Assembly (NCBI GenBank): GCA_900771305.1 | Contig: CAAGNL010000490.1 | Location: 1 to 5,378 of the forward strand | Length of the DNA: 5,378 bases | Direction: 5' to 3' | DNA from: Kiritimatiellia bacterium | Lineage (GTDB): Bacteria > Verrucomicrobiota > Kiritimatiellia > RFP12 > UBA1067 | In this document: in pieces, positions 1-5,250 of the stretch | How the letters are laid out: each line of letters opens with the position of its first letter | How positions within the stretch are numbered: position 1 is the first letter of the stretch | Made by a program: the position numbers and the translations under genes | The notes under the pieces: generated by a model | Database searches by the model: none | What the model was told of the DNA's origin: nothing | The model's input: only the letters and a program-made list of their open reading frames with translations

Positions 1-147
1 ACGGGATTGTGGGCAAGGTCTCCGCTTTCGGACCATCAGGCTGGCAGTGCGGCAAAAGTTCCAGCGAAGTGCAGTGCTGGAATCGGATAGAAGCAGTCAG
101 CCAAATGAAAACTCCATGCCCGTTGGCACTTTTGCCTAGTTTTGCGC
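1..147. other. Upstream region without a supported gene
   Basis: I find no convincing gene here. Plus-strand frame 1 is open from the window edge to a TAG at 88-90, and frame 2 is open to a TAG at 137-139, so either could be the C-terminal tail of a gene starting outside the window. Neither shows the strong GC bias at third codon positions seen in the downstream genes, and neither translation is recognisable. The frame shared with argB is also open back to a GTG at 9, but those 59 extra residues do not look like kinase sequence. The stretch holds one hairpin (59-82) and several GGCA/TGCC elements near the argB promoter. Confidence 0.5.
59..82. repeat. Perfect 7-bp inverted repeat (hairpin)
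   Basis: The arms TTCCAGC (59-65) and GCTGGAA (76-82) are exact reverse complements separated by 10 nt. A G-T pair could extend the stem by one. No T-run follows, so it is not a standard intrinsic terminator. It could be the end of an upstream transcript or a protein site. The heptamer GCAGTGC occurs at 44-50 and again at 71-77, inside the loop and right arm. Confidence 0.45.
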
Positions 148-153
148 TAGGCA
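133..153. promoter_or_regulatory. Inverted repeat overlapping the argB -35 (putative operator)
   Basis: TGCCTAG (133-139) and CTAGGCA (147-153) form a perfect 7-bp dyad with a 7-nt centre. The right arm contains the whole predicted -35 hexamer (148-153), so a protein bound here would compete with RNA polymerase. The dyad lies upstream of the predicted transcription start and so would act as DNA, not as leader RNA. It does not resemble the AT-rich ArgR box. No T-run follows, which argues against a terminator. Two further elements, TGCC (117-120) and GGCA (125-128), lie just upstream and make an alternating half-site array. The operator role is inferred from position. Confidence 0.45.
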
Positions 154-176
154 GAGCCGACGGGTTGTGGTATAAT
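148..176 (+). promoter_or_regulatory. Promoter of the argB-argD-glgA operon, extended -10
   Basis: The -10 is a perfect TATAAT at 171-176, preceded by TGG (168-170), which gives the TGn extension. The hexamer TAGGCA at 148-153 matches the sigma-70 -35 consensus at four of six positions and sits at exactly 17 bp spacing. The predicted start of transcription is about 183, only about 3 nt before the argB ATG at 186. The seven bases TGTGGTA (166-172) recur in the same register in the second promoter of the window (4913-4919). Confidence 0.75.
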
Positions 177-185
177 TCCAGTTCC

Positions 186-1055
186 ATGGAAAAAATCGAT
201 TTGGCAATGCAGAAGGCCGCCGTCCTGACGGAGGCATTGCCCTATATTCAGGACTTCAGTGGCTCGACCGTGCTCGTGAAGGTGGGCGGCAGCGTGATGG
301 AGAGCGAGGAAAACCTCGTCTCCCTGCTGGCCGACATCGCCTTTATGGATGCGGTGGGCATGCGCGTGGTGCTCGTCCACGGCGGAGGCAAGGCGATCTC
401 GAAGGCGCTCAAGGAGAGCGGCATCGAGCCCAAGTTCGTCGATGGTCTACGCGTGACGGACGAGCCGACGATGGAGATCGTGCGGAAGACGCTGAACAAC
501 GTCGTCAACGCCGATCTCGTGAAGAAGCTTCAGGCGTTCAAGACGAATGCCCGTCCGCTCCACGGGAACTGGATGTTCACCGCGGAGAAGATCACGACCC
601 CGGACCGTGGGTACGTGGGAGAGCCTGTCGGCGTGGACACACGCGCCGTGCTGGAGATGCTGGATGCGGGCATTGTCCCCGTGATCACGCCGCTCGGCAC
701 GGGCCGCGACGGGCACCTCTACAACATCAACGCCGACAGTGCCGCCGCCGCCCTGGCGAAGGCGCTGAAGGTACGCAAGTTCGCCGTCGTCTCGGACGTC
801 CCCGGTCTGCTCCGGGATCCGAACGACCCGAAGACGCTGTTGCCGACGCTTCACCTTTCCAGCGTCGCTAAACTCAAGGAAGAGGGCGTGATCTCCGGTG
901 GCATGCTGCCGAAGATCGAAGGTTGCGAGGACGCGATCCGCGCCGGTGTCCGCAAGGTGCACCTGGTCGACGGCCGCATGCCTCATTCGCTGTTGTTGGA
1001 AATATTCACCCGCGAGGGTGTGGGAACGGAGATCACCGATGAGCAAGAGCACTGA
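186..1055 (+). CDS. argB: Acetylglutamate kinase (ArgB)
   Basis: This 289-residue cytosolic enzyme phosphorylates N-acetyl-L-glutamate with ATP, the second step of arginine synthesis. Amino-acid-kinase landmarks are in order: KVGGS at K32-S36, VHGGGK with H65-K69, GLRVTD with R89 (acetylglutamate site), NINAD ending in D184 (matching the catalytic Asp of E. coli ArgB), SDVPG at 203-207, and GGMLPK with K243. About 24 residues precede the position where E. coli ArgB starts. Such an N-terminal helix, together with the C-terminal HSLLLEIFT segment, is typical of hexameric, arginine-inhibited kinases, so feedback inhibition is predicted. The ATG at 186 is chosen because it begins this helix. It has no Shine-Dalgarno and lies about 3 nt after the predicted transcript start, so initiation is probably leaderless. 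The 3' end overlaps argD by 17 nt. Confidence 0.95.
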   Translation: MEKIDLAMQKAAVLTEALPYIQDFSGSTVLVKVGGSVMESEENLVSLLADIAFMDAVGMRVVLVHGGGKAISKALKESGIEPKFVDGLRVTDEPTMEIVRKTLNNVVNADLVKKLQAFKTNARPLHGNWMFTAEKITTPDRGYVGEPVGVDTRAVLEMLDAGIVPVITPLGTGRDGHLYNINADSAAAALAKALKVRKFAVVSDVPGLLRDPNDPKTLLPTLHLSSVAKLKEEGVISGGMLPKIEGCEDAIRAGVRKVHLVDGRMPHSLLLEIFTREGVGTEITDEQEH

Positions 1056-2238
1056 GATCATTGAAGAGTACAAGAAGTATCTGATGCCGACGTATGCGCC
1101 GAGCATCGTCATCTCCAAGGCCAAGGGGTCGCGCGTCTACGACGCCGACGGCAAGCAGTACTATGATTTCACGAGCGGCATCGGCTGCCACAACGTCGGC
1201 CACTGCACGGAGGGCGTCGTCAAGGCGATTCAGGACCAGGCCGCGATGCTCACGCACTGCTCGAACCTCTTCGTGAACGAGCCGCAGGTGAAGCTCGCGA
1301 AGAAGCTGGTCGAGATCTCCGGTCTCGGCGGCAAGGTGTTCTTCTGCAACTCGGGCGCCGAGGCGAACGAGGCGGCGATCAAGCTCGCCCGCAAGTGGGG
1401 TTCCGCGAACGGCGGCCGCTACGAGGTGATCACGATGCGCAACGGCTTCCACGGCCGCACGCTGGCGACGGTCGCGGCGACGGGCCAGGACTGGTGCCAG
1501 GCCGGTTTCGAGCCGCTGCCGGTTGGTTTCGCCTATGCCGACTTCAACGATCTCGAGTCCGTCAAGGCAGCTCTCACCGACAAGACGGTGGCGATCATGC
1601 TCGAGGCGGTGCAGGGCGAGGGCGGCGTGACGCCCGCGACGCCGGAGTTCATGGCCGGCGTGCGCGCGCTCTGCGACGAGAAGAATCTCCTGATGATCTG
1701 CGACGAAGTCCAGTGCGGCATGGGCCGTACGGGCATGTGGTGGGGCTGGCAGAACTTCGGCGTGAAGCCGGACCTCTTCACCTGCGCCAAGTCGATCGCC
1801 GACGGCGTGCCGATGGGCGCGCTCATCTCGAACGCGAAGTTCGCGGACGTCTTCCAGGCCGGCAACCACGCCTCCACCTTCGGCGGCAACGCCCTCGCGT
1901 GCGCGGCCTCCCTCGCCACGATCAAGATCATCGAGGACGAGAAGCTGCTTGCCGCGGCCAAGTCCAAGGGCGAGATGCTCAAGGCCGCGCTCCAGGCGTT
2001 CGCGGAGAAGTACGACCAGGTGCTCGACGTGCGTGGCCTCGGCCTCATGCTCGGCATGGTCGTCGATGGCGACCCGAAGGTCGTCGTCGAGGCGTTCCGC
2101 GACATGGGCGTGCTCGCCCTCACGGCCGGCGGCAACGTGGTGCGCTTCCTCCCGACGCTCTCGATGACCGAGGCGCGCCTCGAGGAGGCGGTCGAGATGA
2201 TGGGCGACGCCCTCGACGGCCTCTGGTCCGAGGAATAA
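1039..2238 (+). CDS. argD: Acetylornithine aminotransferase (ArgD)
   Basis: This 399-residue class-III, PLP-dependent aminotransferase interconverts N-acetylglutamate semialdehyde and N-acetylornithine, using glutamate as amino donor. Visible family features are NSGAEANEAA (N104 onward, cofactor phosphate site), FHGRT (F137, R140; ring stacking and substrate carboxylate), DEVQCGMGRTG with D222 (pyridine nitrogen), the Schiff-base lysine K251 in TCAKSIADGVP, STFGGN (T280), and NVVRFLP with R369. Length fits the family. The ATG at 1039 has GGAG at 1028-1031 inside argB, 7 nt upstream. The open frame extends further upstream, but only through argB coding sequence. The 17-nt overlap suggests coupled translation. 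The ornithine/GABA aminotransferase families are close relatives, but adjacency to argB supports ArgD. It may also serve as succinyldiaminopimelate aminotransferase, as in E. coli. Confidence 0.93.
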   Translation: MSKSTEIIEEYKKYLMPTYAPSIVISKAKGSRVYDADGKQYYDFTSGIGCHNVGHCTEGVVKAIQDQAAMLTHCSNLFVNEPQVKLAKKLVEISGLGGKVFFCNSGAEANEAAIKLARKWGSANGGRYEVITMRNGFHGRTLATVAATGQDWCQAGFEPLPVGFAYADFNDLESVKAALTDKTVAIMLEAVQGEGGVTPATPEFMAGVRALCDEKNLLMICDEVQCGMGRTGMWWGWQNFGVKPDLFTCAKSIADGVPMGALISNAKFADVFQAGNHASTFGGNALACAASLATIKIIEDEKLLAAAKSKGEMLKAALQAFAEKYDQVLDVRGLGLMLGMVVDGDPKVVVEAFRDMGVLALTAGGNVVRFLPTLSMTEARLEEAVEMMGDALDGLWSEE

Positions 2239-2242
2239 GGAG
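2236..2242 (+). promoter_or_regulatory. Ribosome binding site of glgA overlapping the argD stop
   Basis: The sequence TAAGGAG contains both the argD stop codon (2236-2238) and an AAGGAG Shine-Dalgarno, 6 nt before the ATG at 2249. Ribosomes finishing argD would therefore sit on the glgA initiation site, which favours coupled translation. Confidence 0.7.
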
Positions 2243-2248
2243 CGAATC

Positions 2249-3787
2249 ATGGCAGTGCGTCGTCCAGGCCGGAAGGGCAAGAACCCCCGTATCCTCATCG
2301 TCACGCCGGAGATCACGTATCTTCCGGAGGGCATGGGGAACCTTGCGGGCAAGATGAGCGCGAAGGCGGGCGGCATGGCCGACGTCTCCGCGTCCCTGGT
2401 GGCGGCCCTCTTCGACCTGGGCGCCGATGTGCACGTGGCGCTTCCGCACTACCGTCGCATGTTCCACGAGGAGACGGCCCAGCTCGTCGCCGAGGAACTG
2501 CGCGTGTACAAGAGCCGCATGCCCGACGAGCACATCCATCTGGCCGAGGACCGCTGCTTCTACTATCGCGACCGCGTCTATTCGCAGAGTGGGGCGAATC
2601 CCCGCCTGGCGCTTGCATTCCAGCGCGAGGTGATCAACCACGTCATCCCCGAGGTGCAGCCGGACCTGATCCACTGCAACGACTGGATGACGGGGCTCAT
2701 TCCCGCGGCGGCGCGCCGGATGGGCATTCCCTGCCTCTTCACCGTCCACAACATCCACACGCACAAGCTCACGCTCGCGCAGGTGGAGGACGCCGGCATC
2801 GACGCGGCGGAATTCTGGGGCAACCTCTACTACGAGTACCCTCCGTACGACTATTTCAGCGCGCACGACAACGACCCCATCGACCTGCAGGCCTCGGGCG
2901 TCTTCGCCGCGCACTTCATCAACACCGTTTCGCCGACCTTCCTCAAGGAGATCGTCAACGGCTGGCATTCGTTCATCCCCGATTCGATCCGCAACGAGAT
3001 CCGCAACAAGTACAACGCGGGCTGCGCGTCGGGCATCCTGAACGCGCCGGACCCCTCCGACAATCCGGCGACGGACGACAAGATCCCGTTCCGCTACGGT
3101 CCCGCGGACCACGCGGAGGCCAAGCGGAAGAACAAGATGGAGCTGCAGCGGGCCCTTGGCCTCGAGGTCAATCCCGACGCGCCGCTCTTCTTCTGGCCGT
3201 CGCGGCTGGATCCGGTCCAGAAGGGGCCCCAGCTGCTCGCGGACATCTGTTACCGCTTCCTCGACAAGCACTGGGCCGAGGGTGCGCAGATTGCGGTGAT
3301 TGCGAACGGCGCCTTCCAGAAGCCGTTCTGGGACATCCGATCCTTCCACGGCATCGAGCGCCGTCTCGGCGTGCGCGATTTCGACGGACGGCTCTCGCAG
3401 CTTGGTTTCGCCGGCTCCGACTTCATGCTCATGCCATCGCTTTTCGAACCCTGCGGCCTTCCGCAGATGCAGGCGCCGATTTATGGGTCGCTCGCGATCG
3501 TCCACAATACGGGCGGGCTCCACGACACGGTCGAGCATCTCAACGTCGAGAACCACACCGGCAACGGCTTTGTGTTCGACACCTACGATTCAAACGGACT
3601 CTTCTGGGCGATGGACCAGGCGATGGCGTTCTGGAATCGTCCCGCGGAAGTCCGCGCGGCCGAGATCACGCGCATCATGGACCAGTCGCTGAAGCGCTTC
3701 AACCACGAGGCCTGCGCGCGCGAATACATCGAACTCTACGAGCGGATGCTCCACCGCGACCTGGTGAAGGACTTCTCCGAGGCCTGA
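2249..3787 (+). CDS. glgA: Glycogen/starch synthase, GT5 family (GlgA)
   Basis: This 512-residue cytosolic glycosyltransferase adds glucose from a nucleotide sugar (ADP-glucose in most bacterial GT5 enzymes) to the non-reducing end of an alpha-1,4-glucan. The N-terminal GT-B half shows KAGGMADVS (K39-S47, the KxGGL nucleotide-sugar loop with Met for Leu), HCNDWMTGL (H142-L150), FTVHNIH and NTVSPTFLKEI. The C-terminal half shows RLDPVQKG (R319, K325), FEPCGLPQ (E400) and NTGGLHDTV (T421-G423). It differs from E. coli GlgA (477 residues) in about a dozen extra residues between the first strand (TPE, 19-21) and the KxGG loop, in ILNAPD where ILNG(V/I)D is usual, and in one extra residue between R319 and K325. 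I recall similar forms in deltaproteobacterial and PVC genomes, but cannot check this. Third gene of the operon, 10 nt after argD. Confidence 0.92.
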   Translation: MAVRRPGRKGKNPRILIVTPEITYLPEGMGNLAGKMSAKAGGMADVSASLVAALFDLGADVHVALPHYRRMFHEETAQLVAEELRVYKSRMPDEHIHLAEDRCFYYRDRVYSQSGANPRLALAFQREVINHVIPEVQPDLIHCNDWMTGLIPAAARRMGIPCLFTVHNIHTHKLTLAQVEDAGIDAAEFWGNLYYEYPPYDYFSAHDNDPIDLQASGVFAAHFINTVSPTFLKEIVNGWHSFIPDSIRNEIRNKYNAGCASGILNAPDPSDNPATDDKIPFRYGPADHAEAKRKNKMELQRALGLEVNPDAPLFFWPSRLDPVQKGPQLLADICYRFLDKHWAEGAQIAVIANGAFQKPFWDIRSFHGIERRLGVRDFDGRLSQLGFAGSDFMLMPSLFEPCGLPQMQAPIYGSLAIVHNTGGLHDTVEHLNVENHTGNGFVFDTYDSNGLFWAMDQAMAFWNRPAEVRAAEITRIMDQSLKRFNHEACAREYIELYERMLHRDLVKDFSEA

Positions 3788-3801
3788 CGCGGAGGCGGTT
3801 C

Positions 3802-4683
3802 ATGGGCATCGCGCTGCTTTTGCTGACTGCCCTTATCTGGGGATGTGCCTTCCTGTTCCAGAAGCTGGGAGGCGACCATGTCGGCCCCTTCGCCTTCACC
3901 GTCTACCGCAACGTGCTGGCGGGATTCTCGCTGCTGGTGCTGATGGCGGTGCGGCACCGCATCCGGTTGGGCTCGCCGGAACTCAAGGCCGGTGCCTGGT
4001 GTGGATTCGCCCTCTGGGTGCCGTCGATGCTGCAGCAGATCGGCATTGCCGACACGTCCCCGGGAACCTGCGCGTTCCTGACGGCGAACTATGCGCTGAT
4101 CATCCCCGTGCTGGCCTTGGTGCTTGGGAAGCGTCCCAGCTGGTACATTTGGCCGGGGGTGGCATTCGCGCTCACGGGAACCTTCCTCATCTGCATGACG
4201 GGGGCGGGGGAGTTCGCCCTGGGGCGCGGCGAGGCGCTCACGCTCCTCTGCGCGGTGTTCTACGCCGTGCAGATGCTCGTGGTGGACCATTTCGTGACGC
4301 GGGTCGACGTGCTGGGCCTCAGCTGCGTGCAGTTCTTCACGGGAGCTCTGCTGGGGTTGCCGTTCCTCGCGTTGCCGTCCGAGGCGGCTCATCTCAATCT
4401 CGTGGACATTCGGGCGGCGATCGTGGCAATCGCGTTCTGCGGCATCTTCTCCTCCGGTGTCGCCTACACGCTCCAGAATGTCGGACAGAAGCTCGTCTCC
4501 GCCTCGATTGCGGGAATCATCCTGTCGCTTGAGTCGGTGTTCGGCGTGTTCTTCGGTTGGCTCGGCTGGCGGTGTGGCTGGCTGTCGACGCCGGAGGAGA
4601 TGACACCCCGCCGCCTGATGGGCTATGCGCTCGTCTTCGCGGCCATCGTGTTCGTGCAGGTGCTCGATGCCAGGCGAAAGTAG
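3802..4683 (+). CDS. EamA/DMT-superfamily transporter
   Basis: This 293-residue integral membrane protein belongs to the drug/metabolite transporter superfamily and has two EamA repeats of about five membrane helices each (roughly 3-135 and 140-290). Family signs are the first helix with WG (W13-G14), P29 and R36 at the start of helix 2, the PGTCAFLTANYALIIPVLA segment of repeat 1, and in repeat 2 GVAYTLQNVGQK followed by a helix with E244 (LESV where LEPV is common). A short soluble insert with TPEEMTPRR precedes the last helix. Start ATG 3802 has GGAGG at 3791-3795, 6 nt away; the gap after glgA is 14 nt. Substrate cannot be read from sequence. Members export amino acids, nucleosides or other metabolites, so export of an arginine-pathway compound is possible but only a guess from context. 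Confidence 0.88.
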   Translation: MGIALLLLTALIWGCAFLFQKLGGDHVGPFAFTVYRNVLAGFSLLVLMAVRHRIRLGSPELKAGAWCGFALWVPSMLQQIGIADTSPGTCAFLTANYALIIPVLALVLGKRPSWYIWPGVAFALTGTFLICMTGAGEFALGRGEALTLLCAVFYAVQMLVVDHFVTRVDVLGLSCVQFFTGALLGLPFLALPSEAAHLNLVDIRAAIVAIAFCGIFSSGVAYTLQNVGQKLVSASIAGIILSLESVFGVFFGWLGWRCGWLSTPEEMTPRRLMGYALVFAAIVFVQVLDARRK

Positions 4684-4781
4684 CCGAATCGTCGCCGTCA
4701 TAGTCCAGGTTTTACGGTTCTTGAAAGTTTTAGCCCTCAGCCCGCCGCCTGGATGGGCGTTTCCGCTCCTCGCACACGCTT

Positions 4782-4800
4782 GCGCACCCTTCGGGTTCGC
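4782..4800. repeat. GC-rich imperfect hairpin
   Basis: GCG-c-ACCC (4782-4789) pairs with GGGT-t-CGC (4793-4800) across a TTC loop, with a single mismatch. No T-run follows directly. It is the strongest of several small inverted repeats between the operon and the next promoter. Confidence 0.4.
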
Positions 4801-4825
4801 CTTCGAAGACTGGCTTCTCCGGTGC

Positions 4826-4850
4826 ATTTCGCCTCCGCGAGATACTTTTT
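4826..4850 (+). terminator. Intrinsic terminator candidate for the operon
   Basis: ATTTCGC (4826-4832) pairs with GCGAGAT (4837-4843) over a CTCC loop. The 7-bp stem has one G-T pair and is followed by AC and five T residues (4846-4850). It lies about 145 nt after the transporter stop and before the next promoter, where a terminator is expected. The stem is short and the T-run is offset by two bases, so efficiency may be modest. Confidence 0.5.
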
Positions 4851-4866
4851 CCGTTGAACTGCCGAT

Positions 4867-4923
4867 TTCAAAAAATAAAAAACAGCAGGGCGTCTTGACA
4901 TGGGGTGATTGCTGTGGTAGAGT
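4867..4923 (+). promoter_or_regulatory. Strong sigma-70-type promoter with A-rich upstream tract
   Basis: A perfect TTGACA (-35, 4895-4900) and TAGAGT (-10, 4918-4923) are 17 bp apart, and TGG (4915-4917) supplies an extended -10. An A-rich tract at 4867-4883 lies at about -63 to -47 from a predicted start near 4930, where an UP element would bind the RNA polymerase alpha subunit. The leader to the ATG at 4982 would be about 50 nt. TGTGGTA (4913-4919) is shared in register with the argB promoter. Confidence 0.78.
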
Positions 4924-4967
4924 CTGCGCAGTTTCAGGCGTGGTGTAGGGTTGTTTCGCATCGAAGC

Positions 4968-4974
4968 AAGGAGG
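4968..4974 (+). promoter_or_regulatory. Consensus Shine-Dalgarno for the ORF at 4982
   Basis: AAGGAGG lies 7 nt upstream of the ATG at 4982 and is the strongest ribosome binding site in the window. It fixes the start and frame of the short signal-peptide ORF rather than the frame of the YD-repeat fragment. Confidence 0.8.
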
Positions 4975-4981
4975 AACTGTC

Positions 4982-5083
4982 ATGTCGCGAAATCTGCTAC
5001 TGTCGTTTGCGTGCGCCGCCGGGACCCTTGTGGCCTGCGCCGGACGGAGTCCTACTCCTACGACCACTTCGGACGGCTCGTGA
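4982..5083 (+). CDS. Short ORF: lipoprotein-like signal peptide, truncated
   Basis: This ORF of 33 codons plus stop has a consensus ribosome binding site and sits about 50 nt after a strong promoter. The peptide has a short polar start (MSRN), a hydrophobic stretch LLLSFACAAGTLVA (residues 5-18) and a lipobox-like LVAC with C19, then a Thr/Pro/Ser-rich end before TGA at 5081-5083. It looks like the secretion signal of an exported or lipid-anchored protein. Within this ORF another frame begins to encode a YD-repeat protein, so the peptide is probably the surviving 5' end of a secreted gene joined to a foreign or internally deleted Rhs fragment. From residue 22 on, the peptide is likely out-of-frame readthrough. 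A genuine small secreted peptide is possible but less likely. Confidence 0.5.
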   Translation: MSRNLLLSFACAAGTLVACAGRSPTPTTTSDGS

Positions 5084-5250
5084 GGCGGAACGAGAACGGG
5101 ATGGTGTTCACCTTCGCCTACGACGCCTGGGGACGTCGCACGCGGCGGGCGGAATTCCGCCTCGGCGGCGGCGAGACGACGGAGGAGCGGCGCGCCTACG
5201 ACAAATACGGGCGCCTGACCGAGATCGCGTCCTTCGGCGCGTCGGTGAAA

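Larger units (their letters stand above)
4684..4866. other. Intergenic region after the operon
   Basis: This is non-coding as far as I can tell. Plus-strand and minus-strand frames are both open through part of it (plus 4625-4948, minus 4961-4737), but neither has a ribosome binding site or a recognisable protein. The part from about 4741 to 4850 is rich in short hairpins: 4782-4800, the palindrome CTTCGAAG at 4801-4808, GAAG/CTTC at 4805-4817, and the terminator candidate at 4826-4850. Such density may mean a dispersed intergenic repeat, which needs a genome comparison to decide. Confidence 0.5.

Noticed and set aside
123..146. sigma-54 (-24/-12) promoter suggested by TTGGCAC followed by TTGC motifs
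   Set aside because: The TTGC elements at 132-135 and 142-145 are 3 nt too close and 7 nt too far from TGGCAC for the fixed sigma-54 spacing, and a good sigma-70-type promoter lies just downstream.
9..185. N-terminal extension of ArgB from a GTG at 9
   Set aside because: The 59 extra residues are not kinase-like, the segment contains the promoter and palindrome, and the 186 start gives the expected family length.
1033..3556. Long minus-strand frames opposite argD and glgA (1033-2376, 2120-3556)
   Set aside because: They are shadows of GC-rich codon usage: Arg/His/Ala/Val-rich low-complexity translations lying opposite clearly identified enzymes.
5026..5040. DPCGL in the Rhs frame as the Rhs core-ending DPxGL hallmark
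   Set aside because: It lies before, not after, the YD repeats and in the stretch where the signal-peptide frame is the coding one, so it is most likely coincidental.
4982..5060. Programmed -1 frameshift joining the signal peptide to the YD-repeat frame
   Set aside because: I see no X XXY YYZ slippery heptamer in the correct register before the TGA at 5081 and no obvious stimulatory structure. Deletion or sequence error is simpler.
3736..5067. 443-codon minus-strand frame opposite the transporter and intergenic region
   Set aside because: The translation is low-complexity (Arg/His/Glu/Gln-rich) with no recognisable domain, and it lies opposite a well-formed membrane protein with a good ribosome site.
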